Assembly: GCA_030761205.1 (NCBI GenBank)
Contig: JAULJL010000010.1
Span: 32,626,022-32,690,021, forward strand
DNA from: Fremontodendron californicum
Taxonomy: Eukaryota; Streptophyta; Magnoliopsida; Malvales; Malvaceae
Length of the DNA: 64,000 bases
Reading direction: 5' to 3'
In this document: positions 1 through 11,647 of the stretch, piece after piece
Numbering within the stretch: the first letter of the stretch is position 1
How the letters are laid out: every line of letters starts with the position of its first letter
Notes under the pieces: model-generated
The model's input: the letters and a program-made list of their open reading frames with translations, nothing else
Told to the model about the DNA's origin: nothing
Databases searched by the model: none
Translations under genes and position numbers: made by a program

Positions 1-3000
1 CGACGCCACTTTGCCCCTTCTCCTATATGATCAATTCGGAGATAAAATTTTCCTTGGATCTGCAAAATCCAGAATTCCGTTACACATGGCACTTTTAGAG
101 GCTGGGACAAAGAACATGAATTGACAAGCTGTGCTTACGGTTAAACCTTCACATCCTTCGGGAACACAAACTGTTTCATTTAACACTTCACCAACGCCTC
201 TGGCGTCATCATGAATCAACCTCCTATAAATCAGAATATGTTATAGATCGTGAACAAATAAGTATTTGTAAAAATACAAAAGCAAGGAAAGATGCAACAG
301 ACCTGTGGAGCATCAGCTCAATTTGACCATCAACTAAGCTGGATCCCCCCACTGAACGATCCACCAATACTGAGAGCTCTGTGCTATTGTCTTGCAGGTA
401 AATTCCAAGATTAATCTAAAAGAAAGCATTTTGAAAAGGCAAAGAAGAAATTCAGTTTCAATTTAACAAAGAAAGCTTATGCATTTAGCAGACTCTAGCA
501 AGCAGAGCAGATATCCACCATGATTTTATATTAGAGAATGGATGGAATAGAACTGTAATTTATAGGAAAGAGAAGAAAAAAAAAGATTTTGCAATTTTCA
601 CAGGAAGAAACATACTGGGTAATAATTTCCAGCAACTGGTTGGTTCACTTGAAGGTCCCAGTCTTTCCTAAAATCTCGAATCTGCAAACATTAGATTTAA
701 CTACCATGAAGCAAAGTAAACATCATTATAAGCAGTTCAAAATAGAATTTCATCTAGGTGAATGAAACAGTAAATTAACAGAAGAAAAAAAAAAAAGTAT
801 ACAAGTATTTATCAAGTAGGAAAAAGAAACTAACAAAATTGCCATTCAGCAAACTTTGGATGTTGATTTTGAATATCTAAAAGAATTTATGCTAGTATAT
901 ATAAAGTAAAAAGTTGAGTTCTGCATGGCTTTGATCAAAAAGAAAAAAATTTGCATGACAAGAATTTGCTAGAATGCCAAGCAGCAAGAATCAACATACC
1001 CGTTTAATGAAGTCACGTCCATTCGAATCTGTGTAGAATGTTCTGTTGGTCTTCATAGTTGTTGTAATTTGAGTAATGATTTCTTTCCCTATCCCGTCAT
1101 TCACAGGAATAGGCCCAATCTAAGATTATGCACATAAAGTCAGTAAATCCACATTCCACCCAATTGATGTCTCAACCTTGTAATAACCACAAACAAAGAC
1201 TCCACCCAGTCCTGCAAGAAATTTATAAATAAAAACTACAAGAGAGATTAACTCACATCGAACTCAACTTCAGCATGCTCTTTTCCCTTGTATACCCTGG
1301 TAACCTGTTCAACCATGCAGCATTCTGTTACTGAAAGTTGAAGACATGAGATACTTAGGTGCAAACAAAAACCTAAAATTCTTGTTCTGCAAATAGTAAC
1401 TGCATTGCATAACTCCAAAACTAAATATAAAATGATAGCACAAATTCTACAGAAAGCATGGAGGTGAATGTTTTTAGTATGATGCAGAGTGAAGAAGGAA
1501 AAACGGAGGACAAACTGACAAGAGTAAAGGCCGGATTTAACTAACAGATATTCCACAAAAACATAAATTAGACAAACATGAATAGGACATATACATCCCA
1601 AGTCAAATAATTAACAATAAACTATACGCAGCTGTTTCTTTATGAATCTAAACTGTCTGAAAACTGTAGGAACTTGTGAACAATATTTTTCAGATGCAAG
1701 AATCAGAACAATGAGGGCCTCATATTAGGAAAAAGGTTCCAATGACAGAAGTCGGCGCATCAAATGTGTTTTTAATAGGTGAATCACCTGTGCTATCCAT
1801 GAATTCAGCTGTTGATGTACTTCATCCAACAAGGGACCCCGCACAACAGTTAACTGAGTCTGCAACAAACAAGTCTCCATTTTCCTTCAGACCCTCTTTT
1901 TCAACAAGTATAATAAATCAATAGTAAAGGATCATTACTGATTGACATGAAATTTGGTCAAATGAAAACAGATACCTGGCTTTCAGATTTTATGGAGAAT
2001 GTACCATTTGGACGAAAAACATATGCCCCAGAAGCCTTTAACAAATATCAAGCATTTTGCAATCAGTAAATCTTAAGATAATTCTTTTTCTCCAACTATA
2101 AACTTAATGAAAGAACAAAAATAAATTAGAAATGAAAAGTCAAAACATTAAGCACTGTCATCTAGACATTGAACTACCTGAGGATCTTTATCAGTTCCAT
2201 CATTTCCAGAGTAATAACCATATGATTGTTCAGCAAAGGCCGTAACCTTCAGCGATGACCAAATTAGATAAAAATTTGTTATCATTACAGAATCACCAGT
2301 TTAAAAATAACATTATAACACAAGAAAGAAAAGATTACAAAGAAGAAAGAGAATCCAAATGAAAATAAGATGCACATCATACTGCAAGAAATTTGAAGAA
2401 AAATAAACAAAAAAATCCAATAATTATATTCAAAGAAGCACAACCAAACTGAAGAGTAGACAGCATAGCTTACCAAATTTCTGCTATTAACATAACGAGT
2501 AAGTTTTCCTTCATCTGCTGAGTAAAGAAGCTTTAAACTTCCTTGGCCAACTTCAATGGTATTGTTTTTACTTCCTTCATAGGTATGCACAGTTGAGATG
2601 GTAGAACTAGAACCTTCTCATTAAAATTTAAATAACAAGACATATAGATTCTGTTAATGACTTAGAAACATAAGCCAAAATCTTCCACTTTACTGACACA
2701 TTGGAAAAACTGAAGCAATAATACCAACCTGTCTCTTTAGCAGTTCCTACAATGTAAGTGCCAAAACCAAGAGGAGGCACTGAAACTGAAAAAGCAACCC
2801 AATACTTAACTGCTTCACTTGGGGTTTTACCCAAATATGCTTTGACATAATGACTTCTTATACGTGAAGTGGATTTTGACAGAGGGAGAATTTGTGATTC
2901 AATTTCTCTCCCTTCAGAATCCTTGACAATAACCCTTGCAGTGGAGACCTGTCACAGGTTAAACCTCAGTGAAATACAAGTAAAAATAAACTTTTCCCAC

Positions 3001-6000
3001 TCCAGATGATTGCAATTAGATTTTATATCAACTTTTTTACGTCAGGACTAGATGAAACTGCAACTCTTCATTGTCTGTCCATGTCTCTGGTTGGATATGG
3101 ACTGCAAGCATGGAGGTTGTATGATTTGTTCACTCTATTATTGTTTAAGTACTGCATGATCAAAAATTAGCGAGGTCCAACAGTCATATCACTTAATACC
3201 AATAAGGCCAAGAAGGTATACTCACAGGAATTTGTATGGTTTCTTCTCTCTTCCATCCTAGAGAATTGTAGACAAGGACAACCTACAATGGAAATAAAGT
3301 ATTAGATGATCTATTGTCATGAAAGAACTGGGCCCAACCTTCTGAAATAATCAGATGAAATTATTAAAAACAGTAATATCCTTACCAAGCTTTTTCCGTC
3401 AGACAAAGCAGCTTCCGATGGAGGACAAAAACTTATATTAAGCAAAGGACACTAGCAAAAGAATTGGTAAAAAGATTCATCAGAAAAGTCATCCTACTTA
3501 ATCTATATCTACAGCAAGAGAAACTTTTGAACTGACGAAAAACAATATTCTCTTTGATTATATTTTTAATTAATTTTTTATTATAATTTTGAATTTTAAT
3601 AATAAGATTGATTTTATAAATAGAAAAGAGTTTTCATTGTATTGAATTGCTCAGTATGATAGAATTTTTTGGATAATAATTTTTTAAATAACTCTTAACT
3701 GGTTAAATTTTAACAAAAATAAAGTTAGAGTCCATGAGTAATTAAATTATCATTTTTATTATATTTTTAAGTTACCATTTTAAATTAATTTTTATTTATT
3801 ACAATTTTGAATTTTAATAATAAGATTTTTATAGATAGAAAAGAGTTTTATTTATACTGGATTGCTGTCATTATGATAGAATTTTTGGGATGATAATATT
3901 GTTTACCTGCTGAAAGCTAGTGACACTGTTCCCTTGGCCAGTACTTGACCTTGACTCTGCCAAGAAGGCGAGTGAAGAGGCAACCACCTTCTCAGCCTAA
4001 AGTAAAGTAAGTGGAAAGTATTAGATTTCCATCAAGCTTTATAATACCAGTGGTTCTAGAACAACATTGTTGGACATTGAACCATGTGCACCTCCATGTA
4101 TCCTATTGACAATCGTAATGCATAATCAGCAGCTACATGTTGCCTTTCTGTGCCACTAACTGCATCATGATGTTGAGCAATTGCCAAAGCATCAGCTAAT
4201 GCATCTGTGTTTGGTCCCAAAGTACTCCTACCTTTAAAGAATTCCAACTGCCTAGCAGCCTGTTAATAAAACAAAGAAAGCAAAACACTTTCATAAACAG
4301 GCTGCCAGAATCTACCTTTAAAACAAGGCTTAAATATAAAATTGCCCCCTGTACTATACCTCTTCTCCCACTTTGGTACCTAAAGAATTTTTTGCCCTAA
4401 TCGGGTAGCTATAGTATAAATTTGTACCCCGATTTGGACCCGATAGGACCAAAAATTATACTATAGGTACCAGATTAGGGCCAAAAATTCTTTAGGTACC
4501 AAAGTGGGAAAGATGTATAGTACAGGGGGCAATTTTATATTTAAGCCTTAAAACTATAGCCACTTTTCTGAGAAAGTGACTTACCAGATAGTAAGCACTC
4601 AGCACTCTGACATAACCTTTAAAGGCTGGCCTGCTCGTGAAGTATCCTGTCCAATATGCGTTTGGCTTATCTGCATATCTGAAAAGGATAGATATGCTTT
4701 AGCAGCATCGCAAACGTATGTGTAAGAACAGTACCAGAATTTTGATATCAAACTCACGGGAAGAAATCTTCAGTCTTGAGTGGCCACTGCTCATTTGCTG
4801 CATATTTTGCATCAGTATAGATGGATGGGGTGGAGTATAAGGCACTGACACGTCCATCCTATAGATTCTCCGCATAAGAAAAAGTTTTGTAAAATATAAA
4901 TTCAACTAGAATTCTATAACGGTTAAAAAGGGAATGAGATGTCAAGTCTCCATGAAAAGAGACATTAACACATAGCCAATTAATAACAAGAAGACATATA
5001 AGCAAGTAAAAATGAAAGAAAGATGGTTACTTAATTCATTCATCTTCATTCCTCTTCAGGAAGATTCATCAAAATCAAGTACCTGATTGACATAATGAAT
5101 GAACTTGTCCATCTGTCTGAACCATGAATTTGCATATTGATAACGGAAATCTGTCCCCATGGCCCACATAATATGATTTGTTCGTGTTACATTTGCCTAA
5201 AGAATAGAAAACAGTTAATCCAGCAACTGCAGTTACCCATACAGTCAGAGAAATCTCAGAAGGAAGCGGAGTATTTTTTGTCCATAAGGAAATAAATAAA
5301 TAGCAACTGTAGGGTCCTACCTGTGCCAGTGCAGCAGCTACAAAGTCATTGACCCGCTCTTGAACATTATAGTCAAACAATAGAACATCATCCTTCAATT
5401 AAAAACTTCATGTTAATAAATTCATGACCAAAAAGTAGAGAGAAAAGTGATATTTGAACCTTTTACAAGGTTTACCTGAATGGGAGGAGACACATCATTT
5501 ATTTCAAATGTGAAACCATCAGGAGGATCATAATGCCTGGGGAATATGCCAGTGAATATCTGCAAGTGAAATCAAAATATGAGTGGCCAAAGAATGTTTG
5601 AAATATCAACAAAAAAACACCATAAAAAGAAGCAATTGTAATATTCTTTGTGTATAAAACAAAGTTTAATCAGGGAGTAAAGAGAACCCAGTTCAAAAAT
5701 CAAAGAATGAGAAAGGCATGATATCTGTAGATATTAAGGCCCAAACCTGTGAGGATGAACCAAGGGACTTAGAACCCTGCCATACAACCTCAAGAGTCTT
5801 CTCTTTTAAGCGCTTAGCTCTATCTTGATAATCAATTCGAGCAAAAAATAGAGAGTCAAATCCTAACTGCAATTAAAATAGAGGCACTCTTACAATTCAA
5901 ACATTAGACAGAAATTTCCATTCTCTATAGTTTACATCACGATTCACAAGTAACATAACAAGTTTCATATATACTCATCAAAGCATATTTAACAAACCAA

Positions 6001-7027
6001 ACATAATGAAAAAAATCCCATTGAAGATCTACATATTTATATATATACCACGTTACCATTCATACCTCTGCACCAAGCAAATAAGCTTGCACAGCAGAAT
6101 GCCCGAAAGGATCAATCTGCCAACCAACTCTAGGAATCTGATCAAATTCATCTTTAATATACTTGTGTCCTAAGGTTGTCTGATCAATCAAGTCAATGTA
6201 GTGTGGCGTTGCCTCATCATGCATACACATAGCGCCATTTCTACAAAAGAAAAAAAATCCAGAAAATAATCATTTAAACCCTAATAAACAAATAGCTGCA
6301 ATCGAGACAATAAACTACTCATAATTTTCTAATATTTACTTCATTTCAGTTTACCAAAATGCAATTTTAGGGGGGGATGGGAGCACAAATTCATAGTATA
6401 TTACATGAACTCTAGTTGACCGGAGTTGACTAGCTCCTTCACTTTAATCTTCTTAGCATTACTCTGCTGTCTCCACCACCGTTGAAAGAATGCCTGAAAA
6501 GGAAAACCAAACGATGTAATCAAAATCATAAATCAACCACATTTACATGGGCAAAGGAAGTGGGAAACCCAGAACAGAAAAGGTTTCTAAAAGGAAAATA
6601 AAATTACCATCTCAACATAGATGAATTTTCTATTTTTATCATCTAATAAAGCTGAAATGACAGAATCCAAGACGTTCTGTACACAAGCTCCCTGTTGAAA
6701 GAACCATCAAATCAAGGACCTTAAGATTATGTCCCAAATCCCAATTGAACAAGAACCAAATACCAACAACAACAAAAAAGGGGGGGGGGGGCATGCAAGA
6801 AAGAGTACCCGAATAGAATTGTTGCCCCCAAAGTAGTACTGATCAACGGTCTTGAGCCAACCAACATCATCATGAGAATGGGGCACCAAGTGGACATTGA
6901 TTTTACCAGGAATAATTCTCTGGGTAGTGTTGTATTCTATGTAACTGGATTGTGCACTACTAACAGCTCCAGCCAAAAGGATTGCAAACAACAACAGGTT
7001 GATCGCCATCGCCATCGCCAAAGGCAT
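1..7027 (-). CDS. Alpha-mannosidase, GH38 lysosomal/vacuolar type (partial, C-terminus outside window)
   Basis: A retaining glycosidase that removes alpha-mannose residues from glycoproteins, expected in the vacuole or secretory path; closest recalled relative is Arabidopsis At3g26720. The chosen start at 7027 gives MPLAMAMAINLLLF, a hydrophobic signal peptide ending near AGAVSSAQ. Exon 1 is 7027-6809. It carries the zinc-ligand motif HSHDDVGW. Later exons give GWQIDPFGHS (about 6125, with the nucleophile Asp), then HHDAVSGTERQH (about 4150), a further zinc-binding region of GH38. The C-terminal domains follow in many short exons, for example VPPLGFGTYIVG near 2765. The last exons seen are 223-139 and 59-1 (reading RIDHIGEGAKWRR), so roughly the last 200 residues of the family length of about 1,000 are missing on the left. 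Introns are AT-rich and two contain repeats (3558-3900, 4325-4549). No inactivating lesion was found in the exons read. Confidence 0.93.
3558..3900. repeat. Direct duplication of an AT-rich block inside a mannosidase intron
   Basis: Two related blocks of about 125-145 bp (roughly 3558-3681 and 3757-3900) share the string attttgaattttaataata and end in near-identical text (gatagaattttttggataat versus gatagaatttttgggatgat). They are separated by about 75 bp of AT-rich sequence. This looks like an old local duplication or two copies of a small AT-rich element. No coding potential. Confidence 0.6.
4325..4549. mobile_element. Foldback MITE in a mannosidase intron
   Basis: The element is about 225 bp and almost entirely an inverted repeat: the left arm begins aaggcttaaatataaaattg and the right arm ends with its reverse complement. 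The arms also pair through gtactatac, cccactttggtacc and the aaagaatttttggcccta region. The centre is around 4430. Both ends are flanked by aaaac (or ttaaaac, depending on where the end is drawn), a possible 5-7 bp target duplication. It has no ORF, so it is a non-autonomous DNA element. The superfamily is not assigned. Confidence 0.75.
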
Positions 7028-7067
7028 AGAGCTGCAAAGGGTAAAGCAAGCAGGAAAGGTGAAGGAG

Positions 7068-7074
7068 TTATATA
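7068..7074 (-). promoter_or_regulatory. Possible TATA box of the mannosidase gene
   Basis: On the minus strand the string TATATAA lies about 41 bp upstream of the chosen ATG. That would leave only a very short 5' leader. It is the only clear TATA-like string near the start. Weak support. Confidence 0.3.
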
Positions 7075-7746
7075 AAGAGTAAAGACCCAAACCCAAACCC
7101 AAACCACAGGGGGCTTTCCACTGTTTTCAATGGTCAGCTTAACTTTGGTACTGCAAGTTTTTTTTGTTCAAACCTTTTGATGATGAAAGCAAAGAAAGAG
7201 TTTGCTTGTAAGGGAAGAAGCGTGTCACATGTGCAGGTGCAGTTGAGAGTAGCCATTTTCTGGTGTCCGACTCTGACTTTTGATAATGACCTAATTTATT
7301 ATTCTTATCCCTTATGTTTTGTTTGATAAATTTTAGACACTATCCAAAAAGCATTGCCTAATATAAAGCTGCATTATTAGGAGGATGAGGAGTAATTTGT
7401 TTTTCTGTCTTTCTTTTCTTATAATAATAATAATAATAATAGTAAATAAAAATGAAAATGAAAAAGGACAGTGACATGCCTGTCTTTGTCTATCTTATAT
7501 AATCATCATCACAAATAAATCTACTTCCATCAAGTAGTTGACAAAGATTTATGAGTTTGCATTGTTTTGTTTTTGTTTGTAAGTGTGAGCAGTAAGAAGA
7601 AATCGGGTGAGGTTCGTGTAATGGAATTGCTGCTGGGGATAACAATGATGGAGGAAGACGAATTTCACAAACAATCATTGAGAAGAGAAACATCCCCCAG
7701 AGCAGAGATGAGGCCGTCAATATCGTATGAAATGAAAGCTAGATTG
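7075..7746. other. Intergenic region left of the Copia element
   Basis: It holds an (ATA)n run near 7421-7442 and a 42-codon open stretch from ATG 7621 that runs into the Copia insertion. Joining the flanks without the element would extend it to 46 codons and then a stop at 12178. No recognised gene. The last five bases, gattg (7742-7746), are the target-site duplication of the Copia element. Confidence 0.6.
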
Positions 7747-8268
7747 TGTTGTGCGGAAGCGAATTGATATTACTAAAACCGATTTAAACACACTGAAAAA
7801 ACACCGATATTTTACGTGGTTCGGCAACTGTGCCTACATCCACGGGAGGAGGAGCTTGAAGCTTTGTATTAATGGAGTTTAGAGTACAAACATATACAGA
7901 ATTCAAGGTGCTACACAAGCACTGAACTCACAACTCAACACAATACCGAATTACTCTATAAACACAGAGTATTTGCTTCAACAATTTAGCTCTAACTTAC
8001 TCAACTCTACTCTACTCTACTCACTCATACTCTACATGGCTATTTATAGCCATAATATCAAGGTGTGAACACTAAGCAAGTGGCAGCCACCATAGCCACC
8101 TTCCACCACCTATCTTGGTGTGAACACTTTGCAAGTGGTAGCCACCATAGCCACCATCCATTTGCAAGTGGTAGCTTCCATTATTGGTGGTGCAAGTGGT
8201 GCAAGTGGTAGCTCCATTATTGGTGCTAAGCCACCAAATGTGACTTTGAGCCATACCATATTCCAACA
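7747..8268 (-). repeat. 3' LTR of Copia copy 1
   Basis: This 522-bp LTR is identical to the one at 11648-12164 except for one extra ctact unit in a short ctact array near 8009. Its inner half (about 8060-8225) is built of degenerate repeats of gcaagtggtagccaccat and of ccattattggtg. Confidence 0.95.
8041..8048 (-). promoter_or_regulatory. TATA box in the 3' LTR of copy 1
   Basis: The reverse strand reads TATAAATA, followed by AGCCATGTAGAG. The same string occupies the same LTR position in all three LTRs of this family in the window. In this copy it could drive transcription out of the element toward the mannosidase gene. Confidence 0.55.
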
Positions 8269-8280
8269 ATCTCCACCTTG
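8269..8280 (-). other. Polypurine tract of Copia copy 1
   Basis: Immediately inside the 3' LTR the minus strand reads CAAGGTGGAGAT, directly followed by the LTR start TGTTGG. This is the usual plus-strand primer arrangement of Copia elements. Confidence 0.8.
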
Positions 8281-8399
8281 GCGAGAATCCATAGAGAGAA
8301 TTCACAGATCAGAGCTTCCTCCTTTCTCCTTCAAATGTACACATCATTACTCACATATCAGGGCACCTACTGCATTGGCATGATTCATCAATGCACTGA

Positions 8400-8892
8400 G
8401 CCTGAGTCAATTTTTCTGTCTACTTCCCAGGAATTTTCTTAGCTTCTCCAAGATCATCTCGAACTTTGAGCTCAGTTGAGCCTTCAGCCTGTCGATCTCC
8501 ACCTTGCCTTTTTCAGCAGATAGACAAATGATCCATCTTGAAGTTTCCGGAAATAAACACAGTGATCAAATTGACTGTGTGTGTACTTTTCATCCTGTCT
8601 TGAAACAGTCCAACCGTTTGTACAGCTGTCACGGGATTGTTTCAGACCACAGTGATCGGTTCAACTTGCTTTTGTAATCTCTGCGACCGGGGACTCCAGA
8701 ACCATCTGGTTGAGTCATACAAATTTCCTCCTCTACGGAACCATGGAGGAATGCAGTTTTTACATCAAGTTGAACTATCTCTAGGTTATACAGTGCTACT
8801 AAAGCCAATAAGATCCGAATAGATGCATGCTTAACAACAGGTGAAAATACCTCATTGTAGTCTATTCCTTTCTTTTTGAGCCTAACCTTTGG
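8400..8892 (-). pseudogene. Reverse-transcriptase remnant, Copia copy 1
   Basis: On the minus strand, pieces of a Copia reverse transcriptase can be read in shifting frames: the GIDYNE region, the YDLELVQLDVKTAFLHG block in altered form, then SQFDHCVYFRKLQDGSF. The catalytic YVDD segment that should follow is absent: the text jumps straight to the KVEIDRLKAQLS region, out of frame. After that only a short tail remains before the polypurine tract, so RNase H is lost as well. An in-frame TAG after LVAKG and an extra A nearby disrupt the N-terminal part. Not functional. Confidence 0.8.
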
Positions 8893-9495
8893 CTACCAAT
8901 CTGGCTTTGTATCTGATGTTGTCTTTGCCGGTAGCACTCTCCTTTTTGGCAAAGACCCATTTGCACCCAATTGATCTCTTGAGTGTTGGAAGTGGAACCA
9001 ACTTCCAAGTCTGATCGCCTCCTTCCACTGGGCATGCACAGGGCTGTTTACAGCTTCTTTGTAATTGATCAGAACATCATCATCAATTACTGGAAGGGCG
9101 TATGCCACCACGTCTGTGTATCGAGCAGGTTTCCGAATATGTCTATTCGGTCTACTGGTGACAACTGATTCAAGTTGCTGAAAGATTTCCGGTGATGACT
9201 CCTCCACTTCAGTTAAGGTGTCATCAGATTCTGGTTCAGATTCATCTGAATTTTGACCAGCATCTTCTGATTCAAACTCCACCTGCTTTAGAGAATCTTG
9301 GTTCACATTCTCTGGAGTTGACAGTTTCAGCATTACAGATTCGTCAAAGGCAACATCTCGGCTTACGATGACTCTCTTTGACTCAAGGTTCCACAATCGG
9401 ACTGCTTTTACTCCTTCACTAAAGCCCATGAAGACAGCTTTCTTGGCTCTAGGATCCAGTTTTGCATCCGTAACTACGAAGCCGATCATATTCAA
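8893..9495 (-). pseudogene. Integrase C-terminal/linker fragment of Copia pol, copy 1
   Basis: A 200-codon open stretch contains KLDPRAKKAVFMGFSEGVK, typical of the integrase C-terminal part of Copia pol, then an acidic linker and the start of the reverse transcriptase, which drifts out of frame at GSWFHFQHS. Relative to copy 2 at 61.6-62.4 kb it has lost a segment near 9484 and another near 9012. It is a remnant and its apparent start codon is fortuitous. Confidence 0.8.
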
Positions 9496-9718
9496 TGGCA
9501 GAATATCCGGACTACACCTCTATGGGAGTCTTCCCATCAATTGCGGTGGAGGTTAGTCTGTTGATAATGTGGGAGGCGAACAATAAAGCCTCCACCCAAA
9601 AATGTTTTGCTCAAGCTCGACTGGGATAACATGCAGCGAACTTTATCAACCAAAGTTCGGTTCATCCTTTCTGCAACTCCATTCTGCTGGGGAGTGCCAG
9701 GAACAGTGAAGTGTCGGA

Positions 9719-11014
9719 TTATCCCATCATTCTGTGAGAGGCTGCTGCTCTGCCTGTCACGGTTTCTCTGTCAAGGAGATACAGATTTCCCTTCATATAA
9801 CCCTTCATTGCTAAGAATGCTCCACGTACAACTCTCAGGACTCCATTATGAATGGTCACCTTGTAACCATTTGAGTCTAAGACCCCCAGTGATATGAGGT
9901 TCTTCTTGAGATCAGGGACATACCTTACGTCTGTAAGTTGTCTGATTGTACCGTCATGCATTTTCAGTCGGATCGTTCCGATGCCTCTAGTGTGACAAGT
10001 ATTGTCATTGCCCATATGGACAATCCCTCCATCAAACTCTTTGAAGTTTGAGAACCACTTCCGGTTCGGACACATATGGTAGGAACATCCAGAATCCAGA
10101 ATCCATTGATCTGAAGAGTGTGTTGTTGTGGAAATCGTAAATGCAGAGTCTTCCTCTCCCTCAGATTCTTGAGCTACACTCACAATCGACCTCTCCATGT
10201 TGGGACAGTTATTCCTCCAATGCCCTTTCTCATGGCAAAAGGCACACTCGTCCCTCGAGAGTCGTGTTCTCGATGATCCCCTCCTTGAGCGGGATTTACC
10301 TCGCTTGTTTTCTCCGGCTCCTTGGTTGCTCGTCCTGCCTCTGTACACAGTTAAAGCTTCTGGTGTAGTATTCTGGTGATCATGTTGATCCTTTTTCCGA
10401 TACTCATTATTCACCAGAGCATTACTAACATTAACATATTCTATATCATTTTTTCCATACAACAGTGTAGTGGTTAAATGATCATAGCTATCAGGCAAGG
10501 AATTTAACAGAGTAAGAGCCTTATCTTCATCAGAGATATTTGCATCTAGATTTTCAAGATCAGCGAGGATTTTGTTAAAACTTACTAGATGCTCCTGCAT
10601 GGTGATACCTTGCACATACTGGAAGCGGAACAGCTTCTTCTTCAGATAGAGTCTGTTCTCCATGCTTTTTGTCATGTACTTGTCCTCAAGTTGTTTCCAG
10701 AGAGTTTTTGAATTATTCTCTCTCATGACAAAGTACTTCTGGTCCTTGGCTAGGCATAACCGGATTGTGCCACAAGCCTGACGGTTGACAAATTTCCAGT
10801 CATCTTCCGAAATATCTCTGGGTCTGTCTTCCAGAGCGATATATGAACCCTCTCGGAATAACAGATCCTGAACTTCGCACTGCCACATGCCAAAGTTGGT
10901 GGTGCCATCAAATTTCTCCACCTCGAACTTTGCAGTGGTCATCGAGTTCTTTCTGATATAAGAACTTGATCGTGCGCTGCTGGTTGTTTCATGTGTCTCT
11001 AATGATTCTGCCAT
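9719..11014 (-). CDS. Copia gag-protease ORF, copy 1
   Basis: A 431-codon ORF starting MAESLETHETT. It contains a Copia gag domain (FGMWQCEVQDLL, about residues 41-52; the LLNSLPDSYDHL region, about 168-179) and one zinc knuckle CAFCHEKGHWRNNC (C-x2-C-x4-H-x4-C, about residue 258). The protease signature WILDSGCSYHM follows (about 304-314), then the pre-integrase segment GNLYLLDRETVTG. It ends soon afterwards at a deletion junction where the integrase core should begin; integrase text resumes in another frame with VPGTPQQNGVAER near 9690. The gag and protease parts look intact and could be expressed. Confidence 0.9.
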   Translation of the reverse strand: MAESLETHETTSSARSSSYIRKNSMTTAKFEVEKFDGTTNFGMWQCEVQDLLFREGSYIALEDRPRDISEDDWKFVNRQACGTIRLCLAKDQKYFVMRENNSKTLWKQLEDKYMTKSMENRLYLKKKLFRFQYVQGITMQEHLVSFNKILADLENLDANISDEDKALTLLNSLPDSYDHLTTTLLYGKNDIEYVNVSNALVNNEYRKKDQHDHQNTTPEALTVYRGRTSNQGAGENKRGKSRSRRGSSRTRLSRDECAFCHEKGHWRNNCPNMERSIVSVAQESEGEEDSAFTISTTTHSSDQWILDSGCSYHMCPNRKWFSNFKEFDGGIVHMGNDNTCHTRGIGTIRLKMHDGTIRQLTDVRYVPDLKKNLISLGVLDSNGYKVTIHNGVLRVVRGAFLAMKGYMKGNLYLLDRETVTGRAAASHRMMG

Positions 11015-11269
11015 GGTAATAAAACAAAATTACCAACAAAGTGTTTTTCCGGTACCTGTATGGAAAAAACGGATGCCGCGGTTGAGTCCGGAATAGTCGA
11101 AATAGCCAGGAACGGGTCCAACTGTGTAAATTTTGGACACACGGTGAATATTCTGCAAATATTCTGCTACAAGTGGCTCGAAATGGACTCGGTTTAGCTC
11201 AACCGGCTCGGAAAAGTCTCGGAATAGTGTTCGGAAACGGCTCAAAAAATAGCCCGAAAAAGTTGGTCG

Positions 11270-11515
11270 GACCTGCGGCGGCGCGTGGGCGGCGTACGGC
11301 GGCGCGTGGAGCGCGTGGAGCTGTTTGGTGGCCGGCGCGTGGGGCGCGTGGGCTTCACGCGTCTTCAACCTCTGAAGGCGCGTGCGGCGCGTGGGGCGCG
11401 TGGGCTTCACGCGTCTTCAACCTCTGGAGGCGCGTGCGGCGCGTGGGCGCGTGGGGCGCGTGGGCGCTTCTTCTGGTGGCGCGTGTGGGCGCGTGCGGCC
11501 TCCTCTGGTGCTCCG
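11270..11515. repeat. GC-rich minisatellite in the Copia leader
   Basis: Between the 5' LTR and gag lies about 245 bp of very GC-rich DNA made of variants of gcgcgtggggcgcgtggg. It includes a duplicated longer unit containing cttcacgcgtcttcaacctc (starting near 11353 and 11407). Its composition contrasts sharply with the AT-rich surroundings. Copy 2 runs out of the window before the matching place, so whether it has the array is unknown. Confidence 0.85.
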
Positions 11516-11630
11516 GTTGATTCTGCTGCACTCCTCTCAACGACCTCTTCAACCTGGTATTTTCAAAACACAAATTGGAGCACTTTTGAAAAACGGACAG
11601 AATCGAACAAACTCGGTTTTACGTAAAAAT

Positions 11631-11644
11631 TGGCTCTGATACCA
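11631..11644 (-). other. Primer-binding site (initiator Met-tRNA), Copia copy 1
   Basis: The minus strand reads TGGTATCAGAGCCA three bases inside the 5' LTR. TGGTATCAGAGC is the standard plant Copia site complementary to the 3' end of initiator methionine tRNA. It fixes the element's orientation as minus. Confidence 0.9.
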
Positions 11645-11647
11645 ATT

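Noticed and set aside
8110..8305. Several open frames of 60-87 codons in the LTR region (also at 11968-12210)
   Set aside because: They are produced by the gcaagtggtagc repeats of the LTR, occur on both strands and match no protein.
9607..9897. Plus-strand frame of 96 codons (and its equivalent at 62229-62630)
   Set aside because: Antisense to the Copia gag/integrase region and repeated in both copies; no independent gene signal.
11173..11639. Overlapping Arg/Ala/Gly-rich frames of 72-126 codons on both strands
   Set aside because: They come from the GC-rich minisatellite in the Copia leader; repeated units stay open in many frames by composition.
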